This document shows, piece by piece, positions 43,445 to 52,226 of a DNA stretch of 64,000 nt. The notes beneath the pieces are model-generated. The model was not told where the DNA came from. It saw only the letters and a list, made by a program, of their open reading frames with translations, and made no database searches. The position numbers and the translations under genes are program-made. Source of the stretch: SMYC01 sp965197495. Its GTDB lineage: Bacteria > Acidobacteriota > Vicinamibacteria > Marinacidobacterales > SMYC01. The stretch lies in the NCBI GenBank assembly GCA_965197495.1, contig OZ240210.1, forward strand, positions 3,286,001-3,350,000, given 5' to 3'. The number at the start of each line of letters is the position of its first letter. Within the stretch, counting starts at the first letter, position 1.

Positions 43445-45496
43445 ATGATACGGCGGCTGCGCCCACTAGGCGCTTTTTTCTGGATCTGGATCGCCGCGGG
43501 GTGCGCGTCGGCGCCTACGACACCGGCCGGGCCGACCCTCGAGGGCAAGCTCGCCCGGCTCATGAAGCTCGAAGACGAGCGCTCTCTCGGTGACGGCGAG
43601 GTCGAGGCAAGGCTGAGCGACCCCGCCGGCAGAGTCCGAGGGCAGGCCGCGCTCGTGCGCGCCCGTATCGGTGGCCCCGGAGCCGCGCTCAAAATCGCAC
43701 CCCTTCTCGACGACGCGTCACCTTATGTGCGTGCAACAGCCGCGTTTGCGCTCGGCCTTCTAGACGACATCGAGCTGCCTAAAGACGCGATCGACCGTTT
43801 GACCGAGCTTTTGGACGACACGAGCGAGCGGGTTCGTGCCCGAGCGGCGGAAGCGCTCGGCAAGAACGGTGATCCCAGCTCTGCCGAGGCGATCGCGACG
43901 ACGCTTCTCGCCCGGATGCCGAAAGGCGGAGAGCCCTATCAGTGGAGCGACGACGTGCAAGCGTCGGGTTTGAGCTATCCGCATTTCGATTTGCGCCTCG
44001 GTCTGTTCGCGCTAGCGCGGCTCGATAGTCTTCGCTACGGCTGGGGAATACTTGCAACCCAGGGGAGCACGCCGCGTTTCGTATGGTGGCCTGCGGCCTG
44101 GACAGCCACAGCACTCACGGGCGACGAACTCGCCCCCATCCTGCACTTTTACGCCGGCTCCAGGAACCCCGAGTTTCGCTATTGGGGTGCGAGAGGACTG
44201 CGATCCATCAGCTCAGAACAAGCGCAGGACTATGTACGCCTCCTCATTGCGGACCCGAACGAGAGCGTCCGCATCGAGGCTATTCGCGCCGCGACCGCCC
44301 ATCGGCTGCACGCACGTGCCGACGATCTCCTGACGCTCTTGGACAGGGACACCCGCTATGTTCAGACCGAAGTGCTGAAAGCGCTGGCGGACTTGCGCGC
44401 GGAGGCGGCCGTCGAGCCTCTCATCGATCGGCTCGGGAGCGCGAGCCCATGGATACGTGCGCTCGCGCTCGGAGCACTCGCGCGCCAAGACACCAACGGG
44501 TTTTGGCTTCTTTTGGCAGGCCTCGGCCAGGACGAGCATTGGCAGGTCCGAGCCGCCCTTGCCGATTTGTTGGGACGCCTGGCGTCCGAGCGTAGCGTAG
44601 CGCTCTTGCGAACGATGGTGGACGAGCTGGATCCTCGGGTTCGAGCGCGCGCGTTGACAGCGCTCACGACACGCGATCCGGACGGTGCGGTCACGGTCCT
44701 CATTCAGCATTTGACGGCGGAAGACGCGTTCGAGCGGCTGGCCGCCGCGTGCGGCCTCGCGGCGCTCGGAGCGCGCGACGCTGTTTTGCCCGTCAAACAG
44801 GCCTTCCTCGTCGAGAGCTCCGACGAGCCACGCGTCAAAGCGGAGCTGCTCGCGGCGCTCGCCAAGCTGGATGCAGCCGAAGCCGAATCGATCGCGCGCG
44901 AAGCACTCAAGGACACCAACTATCTCGTCCGCATCCGAGCCGCGTCGATCCTGAGACGCGGCGGCTCGGAAAACGTGCGGGTGATCGCGCGGCCGAGCCA
45001 GCAGGGACTCGCGACCTACGAGCCCTATGTGAGCCCACCCTATTCACCCCAAGCCTTCATCCGCACGAGCCGAGGAGGCACGATCGAGCTCGAGCTGTTC
45101 GTCCTGGATGCGCCGCTCACGGTTCGAAACTTCATCCGTCTCGCACGGCAGGGCTTTTTCGATGGCCTCTTCTTCCATCGAGTCGTGCCCAACGGCTTCG
45201 TCCAGAGCGGCGATCCACGCGGCGACGGCAATGGCGGCCCGGGCTATACCATCCGCTCGGAGATCAACGGGCGGCCCATCGTGCGCGGCACCCTCGTCAT
45301 GGCGGATCACGGCAAAGACACCGCCGGCAGCCAATTCTTCATCACGCACGTGCCGAGGCCCGGCCTCGACGGCCTGCACACGGTATTCGGGCAAGTCACG
45401 AGAGGGATGGATATCGTGGACCGCATCGAGCCTTCCGACACCATCGAGGAGGTCACGATCTGGGACGGTTTCAACTCTCCTTATCGTGAGCCGTAA
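43445..45496 (+). CDS. HEAT-repeat lipoprotein fused to a cyclophilin peptidyl-prolyl isomerase
   Basis: The 683-residue protein has a lipoprotein signal with lipobox IAAGC (Cys 20). Residues 60-520 are a run of HEAT-like repeats (for example VRATAAFALGLLDD, VRARAAEALGKNGD, VRIEAIRAATAHRL). The last 160 residues are a cyclophilin domain with NFIRLARQGFFDGLFFHRVVP, GSQFFITHV and LDGLHTVFGQV. It is probably an envelope chaperone that holds clients on the HEAT array while isomerising prolyl bonds. A perfect TATAAT (43431-43436) ends 8 bp before the ATG. It overlaps the next gene by 11 bp. Confidence 0.88.
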   Translation: MIRRLRPLGAFFWIWIAAGCASAPTTPAGPTLEGKLARLMKLEDERSLGDGEVEARLSDPAGRVRGQAALVRARIGGPGAALKIAPLLDDASPYVRATAAFALGLLDDIELPKDAIDRLTELLDDTSERVRARAAEALGKNGDPSSAEAIATTLLARMPKGGEPYQWSDDVQASGLSYPHFDLRLGLFALARLDSLRYGWGILATQGSTPRFVWWPAAWTATALTGDELAPILHFYAGSRNPEFRYWGARGLRSISSEQAQDYVRLLIADPNESVRIEAIRAATAHRLHARADDLLTLLDRDTRYVQTEVLKALADLRAEAAVEPLIDRLGSASPWIRALALGALARQDTNGFWLLLAGLGQDEHWQVRAALADLLGRLASERSVALLRTMVDELDPRVRARALTALTTRDPDGAVTVLIQHLTAEDAFERLAAACGLAALGARDAVLPVKQAFLVESSDEPRVKAELLAALAKLDAAEAESIAREALKDTNYLVRIRAASILRRGGSENVRVIARPSQQGLATYEPYVSPPYSPQAFIRTSRGGTIELELFVLDAPLTVRNFIRLARQGFFDGLFFHRVVPNGFVQSGDPRGDGNGGPGYTIRSEINGRPIVRGTLVMADHGKDTAGSQFFITHVPRPGLDGLHTVFGQVTRGMDIVDRIEPSDTIEEVTIWDGFNSPYREP

Positions 45497-46325
45497 TTAT
45501 CGTCTCGTCGCCGTCGACCTCGACGGCACCCTGCTGAACTCATCTCACGAGATCCCCGTTGAGAATCATCGTGCCCTCGCAGACTGCGCCGCGGCAGGCG
45601 TCGCCGTCGCCATCGTCACTGGCCGCCGCTTTCCTTCAGTCCTTCCCTACTTGCGGGCGCTCGGCCTCGACGCGTTCGTCGTCGCGAATAGCGGCGCCAT
45701 CATCAAGGCCGGGATCGACGGCCCCATTCTGAGGCGGCGTCTACTCGCGCGCAGCGTCGCCAAGCACGTGCTCGACATAGCGGATCAGAGCGCGATGGAA
45801 GTCGTCGTGCATGATGGCCCCAACGCGGAGGGCCATCTCATTTTGAGGGAAAGCGCGCGCGAGCTCCCGCATCTCATGCGCTATTTGAGCCGAGCGACTC
45901 CACCGCCTGCGTGGACCGACGTCATACGACTCGAGCGCGACCCGGTCCAGATCGGCTTCGCGAACAGTGTCTCGGCCATCCGTAGCTTCGTGACTTTGCT
46001 GACTACGGAGCTCGGCGCCCGACGGGACGAAGTAAGTCTGGCGCGCACAGAATATCCAGTTGACGATCTCGCTCTCCTCGATGTCTTGGCAACCGAAGCG
46101 ACGAAGTCCGCGGCACTTTGGTTCCTGAGCGAACGTTTGGGGATAAAGATGTCTGAGACCCTCGCCATCGGAGACAACTGGAACGATTTAGATATGCTGG
46201 AGCACGCGGGGATGGGGGTGGTGATGCAAAACGCCACCCAAGAGCTCCGCGCGCGAGGCTTCGAAGAAACGGGAACCAACGACGAAGCGGGAGTAGCGAT
46301 GGCGATCCGGCGTTATGTATCGTGA
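45486..46325 (+). CDS. Cof-type HAD-superfamily phosphatase
   Basis: The 279-residue protein begins at GTG 45486. It has HAD motif I VAVDLDGTLLNSS (nucleophile Asp 10), motif II IVTGRRF, motif III Lys in EATKSAAL and motif IV IGDNWNDLDML, with the type IIB cap of the Cof family. Substrates are usually small phosphorylated sugars or cofactors, unknown here. It overlaps the HEAT-cyclophilin gene by 11 bp, so the two are co-translated. Confidence 0.9.
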   Translation: MSRNYRLVAVDLDGTLLNSSHEIPVENHRALADCAAAGVAVAIVTGRRFPSVLPYLRALGLDAFVVANSGAIIKAGIDGPILRRRLLARSVAKHVLDIADQSAMEVVVHDGPNAEGHLILRESARELPHLMRYLSRATPPPAWTDVIRLERDPVQIGFANSVSAIRSFVTLLTTELGARRDEVSLARTEYPVDDLALLDVLATEATKSAALWFLSERLGIKMSETLAIGDNWNDLDMLEHAGMGVVMQNATQELRARGFEETGTNDEAGVAMAIRRYVS

Positions 46326-46370
46326 TCGCGTATGCAGCATTCAGCATTCTCGACTGTCTGCTGGATGCTG

Positions 46371-46399
46371 AAAAAAAAGGGGGTGAAGGACTCACCCCC
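46371..46399 (-). terminator. Intrinsic terminator for the Lys/Ala peptide gene
   Basis: Read on the minus strand: stem GGGGGTGA, 5-base loop, stem TCACCCCC, then eight T (A8 at 46371-46378 on plus). This is a textbook rho-independent terminator. It lies 26 bp after the stop of the gene at 46425-46499. Confidence 0.88.
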
Positions 46400-46424
46400 G
46401 CTCTCGATACCCCTGAGGAAGTCG

Positions 46425-46499
46425 CTATTTCTTCTTTGCAGCTTTCTTTTTGGTGGCTTTTTTCTTAGCCTTCTTCTTTGCAGCTTTTCTCTTTGCCAT
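46425..46499 (-). CDS. 24-residue Lys/Ala-rich peptide (histone-H1-tail-like)
   Basis: The ATG at 46499 is preceded by a very strong ribosome-binding site (GGAGAGGAGG). The product begins MAKRKAAKKKAKKK and is only Met, Ala, Lys, Arg and one Thr; it contains 16 basic residues. A terminator follows and a consensus promoter lies upstream, so it is an independent gene despite its size. The composition resembles the C-terminal tails of bacterial histone-H1-like proteins, which suggests nucleic-acid binding. It is too short to be assigned to a family. Confidence 0.75.
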   Translation of the reverse strand: MAKRKAAKKKAKKKATKKKAAKKK

Positions 46500-46717
46500 A
46501 ACTATCGCCTCCTCTCCTTAGGGGATAGAGCGAAGGGGTCCGAACACGTCACTTACTTGCAAAATAGAAATGTTACTAAATGACATTTCGAACTTCCGCT
46601 CGCACGCCAAGAAACTCAAACAGTCTCTCTCTGGACACGAGGTCCAAAGAACGCTGTTTGCTTCGAAGAGCTACAACACTAGAAATCGTTTGAGTCTGCC
46701 CTTGGCATACTAGATGT

Positions 46718-46746
46718 AGCATAAAGAAGCCTATATGGCCTGTCAA
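46718..46746 (-). promoter_or_regulatory. Sigma-70-type promoter reading towards the Lys/Ala peptide gene
   Basis: On the minus strand TTGACA (46746-46741), a 17-bp spacer and TATGCT (46723-46718) form a good promoter. The transcript would have a leader of about 210 nt before the ATG at 46499, with short dyads such as GGAC/GTCC and AAATG/CATTT. A leader or small RNA role is possible. Confidence 0.6.
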
Positions 46747-46853
46747 GGCCTAATTCGTTCGGCGTCACCCTTGAGGCTTTTGGATTGAAGATGTTAGCAG
46801 GAGCAGACTTCGGAAAGACGCGGCGTTTTTCCGAGAGAAAATAAAGCAAGAGC

Positions 46854-47981
46854 ATGAAGCGATCCGATTCCTCGTTTTCGTTCTCGGTTCTGGCTCGGTC
46901 CGCGGCGGCGCGGCGCGGCGTCCTGAGGACACCGCACGGGATGGTCGCGACGCCCGCATTCATGCCCGTGGCGACGCAGGGCTCGGTGAAGACACTCACG
47001 CAGAAACAAGTGGAGGAGCTCGGCACTCAAATCGTTCTCTCGAACACCTATCATTTGATGCTGCGTCCCGGTGCCGAGAGAGTCGCTTCGCTCGGCGGAC
47101 TTCACGGGATGATGGCGTGGCGGAAGCCCATTCTCACGGATAGCGGTGGGTTCCAAGTCGCGAGTCTAGCCGCGCTCAGGCGCGTCGATGACGAAGGCGT
47201 GACCTTCCGCTCGCACCTGGACGGAAGCTTGCACGCGCTCAGCCCGGAAAAGGCCGTCGAGATCCAGGAAAAGCTAGGCTCGGACATCGCGATGGTTCTC
47301 GATGAGTGCCTCCTCTATCCGTCGGAGCGAGACGCGGTGTACAAGGCCAGCGAACGAACGAGCGCCTGGGCACGCCGGTGCCTGAAAGCGAAGTCCCGCG
47401 AAGAGCAGGCGCTTTTCGGCATCGTTCAAGGCGGCGTCTACGAGAACATCCGGCGCGACCACGCGAAGGAGCTCGCCGAGCTCGACTTTCCCGGTTACGG
47501 GATCGGGGGCCTCGCGGTGGGCGAGCCCAAGGAGTTGACGCGCGCAATGACCGAGATCTCGACCGCAGAGCTACCAGTGGAACGCCCTCGTTACCTCATG
47601 GGTGCGGGGACGCCCGGCGACCTGATCGAATCCGTCGCCTGCGGTGTGGACTTGTTCGATTGTGTGCTGCCAACGCGCAACGCCCGCAATGGAACGCTCT
47701 TCACGAGCACCGGGAAGCTCGCGATCAAGAACGCCCGCTATACCGATGACCATGGGCCGCTCGATCCGGACTGCTCCTGCTACACTTGCGGGACCTTTTC
47801 TCGGGCCTATTTGCGCCACCTGTTCGTTTCCAAAGAAATGACGGCGCGGACGCTCAACACCATCCACAATCTCCATTTCTACTTGGAGCTCATGCGGCGC
47901 ATACGCCGCGCCATCGAAGAAGATCGCTTCGAAACGCTCCGAAAAGAGCTCTGCGAACGATTGGACGCGCCTTCGGCTTGA
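46854..47981 (+). CDS. tgt: tRNA-guanine transglycosylase (queuine tRNA-ribosyltransferase)
   Basis: The 375-residue enzyme inserts preQ1 at the wobble base of GUN anticodons. Motifs: LSNTYHLMLRPGAE, ILTDSGGFQVAS (catalytic Asp near residue 100), LFGIVQGGVYENIR, and FDCVLPTRNARNG with the second Asp. Zinc ligands are CSCYTCG near residue 307 and a late His. Complete length. It heads tgt-yajC-secD-secF, the usual bacterial order. Confidence 0.96.
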   Translation: MKRSDSSFSFSVLARSAAARRGVLRTPHGMVATPAFMPVATQGSVKTLTQKQVEELGTQIVLSNTYHLMLRPGAERVASLGGLHGMMAWRKPILTDSGGFQVASLAALRRVDDEGVTFRSHLDGSLHALSPEKAVEIQEKLGSDIAMVLDECLLYPSERDAVYKASERTSAWARRCLKAKSREEQALFGIVQGGVYENIRRDHAKELAELDFPGYGIGGLAVGEPKELTRAMTEISTAELPVERPRYLMGAGTPGDLIESVACGVDLFDCVLPTRNARNGTLFTSTGKLAIKNARYTDDHGPLDPDCSCYTCGTFSRAYLRHLFVSKEMTARTLNTIHNLHFYLELMRRIRRAIEEDRFETLRKELCERLDAPSA

Positions 47982-48013
47982 TGCCCGAAAATCAGTGCAC
48001 TATCATTACAAGG

Positions 48014-48328
48014 ATGTTCAGCCCTTGGTTCGTACCATGGCAGGCCCCCGGTTCGTTTTTCGGTAACCAGTTCATACTGATCCTCATCATCTTCGGCTTG
48101 TTTTACTTGATCATGATTAGGCCCATGCGCAAAAGCCAGCAGGAAACGGAGACGATGAGGGAAGAGTTGAAGAATGGCGACCGTGTCCTGACGACCGGCG
48201 GCATTTACGGGACCGTCGTCAGCGTGCACGACGATCTCATCCAGTTGAGGGTGGCCGACAGCGTGAAAGTTCAAGTCGCGAAGTCGGCCGTCACCCAACT
48301 TGTCGAGGAGCCATCGAAGCGTTCCTGA
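48014..48328 (+). CDS. yajC: Preprotein translocase accessory subunit YajC
   Basis: The protein is about 104 residues with one membrane helix (FILILIIFGLFYLIMI), then RPMRKSQQE and the family motif LKNGDRVLTTGGIYGTV. The start is uncertain: ATG 48014 gives the usual length, while ATG 47981 overlaps the tgt stop by one base (TGATG). It forms a complex with SecDF in the inner membrane. Confidence 0.9.
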   Translation: MFSPWFVPWQAPGSFFGNQFILILIIFGLFYLIMIRPMRKSQQETETMREELKNGDRVLTTGGIYGTVVSVHDDLIQLRVADSVKVQVAKSAVTQLVEEPSKRS

Positions 48329-48400
48329 AGTTTAGTCGCTTCGCTTCGTTTTCAAGGGCCAAGAGCGCCAAGAACGAAAGCAGCATTTGGAGTCGAGCCC

Positions 48401-49948
48401 ATGAAGAAGAACTTGCGTTGGAAGGCCGTGCTCATCCTCGTCATCGTGGCGGGATGTACCTGGGCTTTCTACCCACCGGAAGAGATGATCAAGCTCGGCC
48501 TCGATCTCAAGGGCGGCATCCACCTCATCATGAAGGTGAATACGATCGACGCCTTGAACGCGGTCACGGACGAGTTCGTAGACAATCTGGAACGAGATCT
48601 CGATCGCGAGAGCATCGCCTTTGGCAATATCGAGATAGTGGAGCCGGGGAAACTGGTCGTGTCGGGTCTCGATACTAACAGAGGTAGCGAATTCCGTACG
48701 CTAATCGACAACGGCTATCCCGCGTGGGACGTGCGCAGCTTGGGCTCTTCGGGCTTTGAGCTCGAAATGCGTTCCGCCGAGCTGGCCATCCTCCAGGAAG
48801 ACACGGTCACCCAGGCCATCGAGACGATCCGGCGACGCGTCGATGCGCTCGGCGTCGCCGAGCCCGTCATCGCGCCCCATGGCGATCGGGGGAGCCAAAT
48901 TCTCGTGCAGCTCCCTGGTTTCGACGACGTGGCCCGCGCGAAAGATGTCATCAAATCAACGGCCAAGCTCGAGCTGAAGATCGCACGTTCCATGGGGCTC
49001 TCCGAAGACCAGCTTACCAACGGGCGGCCGCCACCGCCGGGGACCGAGATAGTGCCCGGCGAGGCCGACGAAGTCGGCAACAAAACGTACTATCTGTTAG
49101 AACGTACTCCTGTCATCACCGGCCGCGACTTGAAGAACGCGAGCTCGGGTATCGACAACCAAACCAATCGACCCGACATTAACTTTACGCTCAAGCCGGA
49201 GGCGGCCGGGCGCTTCCGGACGGCAACGCAGGAGAATCTCGGCCGTCCGCTCGCCATCGTGCTCGACGGCAGCGTCATCTCGGCGCCCACCATCGAAGGG
49301 GTCATCTATGACCGCGGACAAATCACAGGGAACTTCACGACAGAGTCCGCCTACGATCTCGCGTTGAAGCTGCGCTCCGGCGCGCTCCCCGCATCGCTCG
49401 AATATCAGGAAGAGCGCACCGTCGGCCCGAGCCTCGGCGCCGATTCTATCCGGAGCGGTATCACGGCCTCGCTCGTGGGGCTCGCGAGCGTCTTGCTGTT
49501 CATGGTGCTCTACTACCGCCTCTCCGGCGTGAACGCGGTGGTCGCCCTCCTCCTGAATCTACTCATCCTAGCCGGGGCCCTGGCTTATTTCTCGGCAACC
49601 CTCACGTTGCCCGGTATCGCGGGGGTCATCCTGACCATTGGAATGGGGGTGGATGCCAATGTGCTCATCTTCGAGCGCATCAAAGAAGAAATGCGGGCCG
49701 GAAAGACACCGCGCACCGCTATCTCCGCGGGCTTCGGCAAGGCCTTCTGGACGATCTTCGACGCCAACTTCACGAGTCTCGTCGCGGCGGCGATCCTCTT
49801 CCAGTTCGGCACGGGCCCGGTTCAAGGATTCGCCGTGACACTGAGCATCGGACTTCTCTCCAACATGTTCACGGTCATTTTCGTCTCGCGCTTCATTTTC
49901 GACGCGGTCCTCGGCGGGCGGCGGCAAGTCGAAGCGCTGAGCATCTAG
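48401..49948 (+). CDS. secD: Protein translocase subunit SecD
   Basis: The 515-residue membrane protein has an N-terminal helix, the large periplasmic P1 domain (LGLDLKGGIHLIMKV at its start), and five C-terminal helices. IRSGITASLVGLASVLLFM and VDANVLIFERIKEEM with the conserved Asp of the proton path are present. With SecF it uses the proton gradient to pull exported proteins across. It starts 72 bp after yajC and is 12 bp before secF. Confidence 0.96.
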   Translation: MKKNLRWKAVLILVIVAGCTWAFYPPEEMIKLGLDLKGGIHLIMKVNTIDALNAVTDEFVDNLERDLDRESIAFGNIEIVEPGKLVVSGLDTNRGSEFRTLIDNGYPAWDVRSLGSSGFELEMRSAELAILQEDTVTQAIETIRRRVDALGVAEPVIAPHGDRGSQILVQLPGFDDVARAKDVIKSTAKLELKIARSMGLSEDQLTNGRPPPPGTEIVPGEADEVGNKTYYLLERTPVITGRDLKNASSGIDNQTNRPDINFTLKPEAAGRFRTATQENLGRPLAIVLDGSVISAPTIEGVIYDRGQITGNFTTESAYDLALKLRSGALPASLEYQEERTVGPSLGADSIRSGITASLVGLASVLLFMVLYYRLSGVNAVVALLLNLLILAGALAYFSATLTLPGIAGVILTIGMGVDANVLIFERIKEEMRAGKTPRTAISAGFGKAFWTIFDANFTSLVAAAILFQFGTGPVQGFAVTLSIGLLSNMFTVIFVSRFIFDAVLGGRRQVEALSI

Positions 49949-49960
49949 AACAAGAGCAAA

Positions 49961-50911
49961 ATGGATTTCATTGGCGATACCAAAATCGATTGGCTGAAGT
50001 ACCGTTGGTACTTCATTGGGTTCTCTCTGATCGTGACCATCATCGGCGCGCTCGACGCCGCCCGCAAGGGGGGCTTGAGCTATGGGATCGACTTCTCCGA
50101 AGGCACGATCGTTTACGTCAAATTCGAGAACAGACCCGAAGTCGACGTGATTCGATCCGAGCTCCGGGGCGCGGGCATCGAAGGCTCGGTGATCCAGCGC
50201 TACGGCCGCGAGGAGCTCAACACCGTCATGATCCGCGCCGGGCAGCAGACCGGTGACGGCGGCGAGCTTGACACGGCCGCCAACACGATCCTGAAAACGC
50301 TCGAAAGCATCCCGAACAATAGGTTGGCGGATTCGAGCACCGAGATCGTTGGCCCAGTGGTCGGTGAGGAGCTTCGAAAGAAGGCGCGTAATGCCACGCT
50401 CTTTGCGCTCGTGGCCATGCTCCTCTACATCGCGTTCCGTTTCCAGTTCGTGTACGGCGTCGGCGCGACCGTCGCGGTCATCCATGACGTGGTGCTGACG
50501 CTCGCGCTCGTTTCGATCTTCAATCTCGAGATCACGCTCTACGTCATTGCTGCCTTTTTGACACTGGTGGGCTACTCCGTCAATGACACGATCGTTATCT
50601 TCGATCGCGTGCGCGAGAACCGAAAGCTCGTTCGCCGGAGCTCTCTCGAAGAGATCATCAACCTCTCGATCAATCAGACCTTACGTCGAACGGTACTGAC
50701 GTCGGGCCTCACGCTCTTCGTCGTGATTGCTCTATACGTCATGGGCGGCGCGGTCTTGAGACCGTTCTCCTTCGTGCTGGTGGCGGGCGTCATCATCGGC
50801 ACGTATTCGTCGATCGCGATCGCCTCACCGATCGTGCTGTGGTGGCGCACGTTCAGGAAAGGGCCGAGCCGAAGCCGCGCTAAAGCGAAGACAACGGAAG
50901 CGCGAGTCTAG
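49961..50911 (+). CDS. secF: Protein translocase subunit SecF
   Basis: The 316-residue protein has six membrane helices. Recognisable are GLSYGIDFSEGTIVYV, VGEELRKKARNATLFAL, and VGYSVNDTIVIFDRVREN with the conserved Asp pair. Complete and adjacent to secD. A heptamer repeat follows the stop. Confidence 0.96.
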   Translation: MDFIGDTKIDWLKYRWYFIGFSLIVTIIGALDAARKGGLSYGIDFSEGTIVYVKFENRPEVDVIRSELRGAGIEGSVIQRYGREELNTVMIRAGQQTGDGGELDTAANTILKTLESIPNNRLADSSTEIVGPVVGEELRKKARNATLFALVAMLLYIAFRFQFVYGVGATVAVIHDVVLTLALVSIFNLEITLYVIAAFLTLVGYSVNDTIVIFDRVRENRKLVRRSSLEEIINLSINQTLRRTVLTSGLTLFVVIALYVMGGAVLRPFSFVLVAGVIIGTYSSIAIASPIVLWWRTFRKGPSRSRAKAKTTEARV

Positions 50912-50912
50912 T

Positions 50913-50940
50913 TCAGCATTCAGGATTCAGGAATATTCGG
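50913..50940. repeat. Heptamer repeats after secF
   Basis: AGCATTC, AGGATTC and AGGAATA units stand head to tail, the same series (including the GAATATT end) as the left array at 25405-25420. Confidence 0.75.
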
Positions 50941-50983
50941 TCCGCCGCTCTCGTTGTAGAATAGAGTCAGGGGTTATTTTGCG

Positions 50984-51787
50984 GTGGCGAGCATCGTGGA
51001 CGAGGGCCTCGCGGGCGATCGGGAGGAGGAGCAGTCGGCGGATCTTTTTGCTCTTGCTGCCGGCTGCCATCACGCTGGTGTTCGGCACCGGTTGAGTGCG
51101 TCCCTCGGCCTTGTCATCCACGCGGCCGCGATTGGCGCGCTCGCCATCCTCTCCCTTCTCTCGGCCGAAATCGATTTCGCACCGGCTCTGCCTCCAGCAA
51201 TCTTGCAGTTCGCGCCACCGCCGCCACCGCCCATCCGGAGGGGATCCTCGGAGGCCACACGCGCAGCCGAGGCGGAGCCGCGACCTGTTATCACCGCGAG
51301 CCCTATCTTCGACAGCAAGATGTTTTTTGCGGCGATCCCCGATGCGATATTGGGTCCCGAGTTCGAGCTCGGCCCCGGCGTCGAGGACGGCTTCGACGAC
51401 GGCGACCTCAACGGCTTGCGCGGGGGCGTGCCCGCTGGCGTCATCGGCGGCGTACCGGGCGGTTTGCCCGGTGGCGTGCTCGGCGGCACCGGCACCGAGC
51501 TCCCACGATTTCCGAAGCCCGACGTGGGCCCCCGCCCGATCCGGAGGCCTCTACCTCGCTACACGGAGGAGGCGATTCGCGAGAAGGTCACCGGCTCCGT
51601 CAAGCTGCGGGTGATCATCGACGAGCAAGGCCTCGTCCACGTGTTGAAGATTCTGAGCTCGCTTCCCGAGCTCGATGAGCAAGCCATCCGTGTCGTCGAG
51701 TCCAGCTGGCGCTTCTCGCCGGCGACCAAGAACGGACGTCCCATAAAATGCCTAGCGGACCTCGTCGTCCGTTTCAATTTGCACTAG
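50984..51787 (+). CDS. TonB-family energy-transducer protein 1
   Basis: The 267-residue protein has a membrane helix near residues 42-60 (LVIHAAAIGALAILSLL), a Pro-rich stretch (PPPPPPIRRG), a Gly/Val-Pro repeat (GGVPAGVIGGVPGG) and a TonB C-terminal domain (GSVKLRVIIDEQGLVHVL to SSWRFSPATKNGRP). It would span the periplasm to energise outer-membrane receptors with ExbBD. The GTG start at 50984 gives a long N-terminus; a later start near the helix is possible. A TAGAAT box is at 50957-50962. Confidence 0.82.
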   Translation: MASIVDEGLAGDREEEQSADLFALAAGCHHAGVRHRLSASLGLVIHAAAIGALAILSLLSAEIDFAPALPPAILQFAPPPPPPIRRGSSEATRAAEAEPRPVITASPIFDSKMFFAAIPDAILGPEFELGPGVEDGFDDGDLNGLRGGVPAGVIGGVPGGLPGGVLGGTGTELPRFPKPDVGPRPIRRPLPRYTEEAIREKVTGSVKLRVIIDEQGLVHVLKILSSLPELDEQAIRVVESSWRFSPATKNGRPIKCLADLVVRFNLH

Positions 51788-51835
51788 GCGCCTTCGCTAG
51801 ATCTCTTTCAATCCAGCTTCGGCGACCCAAGGGCC

Positions 51836-51862
51836 CCGCCGTAGCCCGAAGGGCGTAGGCGG
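51836..51862 (+). terminator. Two-step hairpin after tonB gene 1
   Basis: CCGCC-GTA-GCCC-GAA-GGGC-GTA-GGCGG forms a near-symmetric stem-loop without a T-tract. It lies between the first tonB gene and the next promoter and may separate the units. Confidence 0.4.
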
Positions 51863-51867
51863 AAGGG

Positions 51868-51896
51868 TTGACACGCTGCGAATCGCGAATTAGTAT
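51868..51896 (+). promoter_or_regulatory. Sigma-70-type promoter for tonB2-exbB-exbD-exbD
   Basis: TTGACA (51868-51873), a 17-bp spacer and TAGTAT (51891-51896) form a strong candidate. The predicted leader is about 320 nt and contains a stem CACACGAC/GTCGTGTG (51983-52015). Short open frames in it have no ribosome-binding sites, so I regard 51788-52226 as non-coding. Confidence 0.7.
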
Positions 51897-52226
51897 ACCC
51901 GCTCGAATTGGACGGGGGTCCAGGAAGCACCCGTCTTGGATTTGTTTGAACAAATGGACTACGTTCCATCTATCTCATACGCCACACGACGGGTCCCTCT
52001 AACATTCGTCGTGTGTGTATTTCCGACGCCATGCCTGCGATTCTTGGCCCCCATCAGATTTCTCGATCGGACGGGAACCTTTGTCGGAATCATGGTGTCT
52101 AAGCCCTATACCAAGATGGGATCTCCCTCATATCCCGCTTGGTGAGAAAACGATACGGATTAGAGCGAACTTATTACCGTTTAGTCGGAGTCGTTCATAA
52201 ATCTCCCGAAAGGAGCGCCGAACGCC

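Noticed and set aside
51936..52145. 69-codon frame in the leader of the TonB operon
   Set aside because: It has no ribosome-binding site, its composition is unlike the neighbours, and it lies wholly within the predicted leader.
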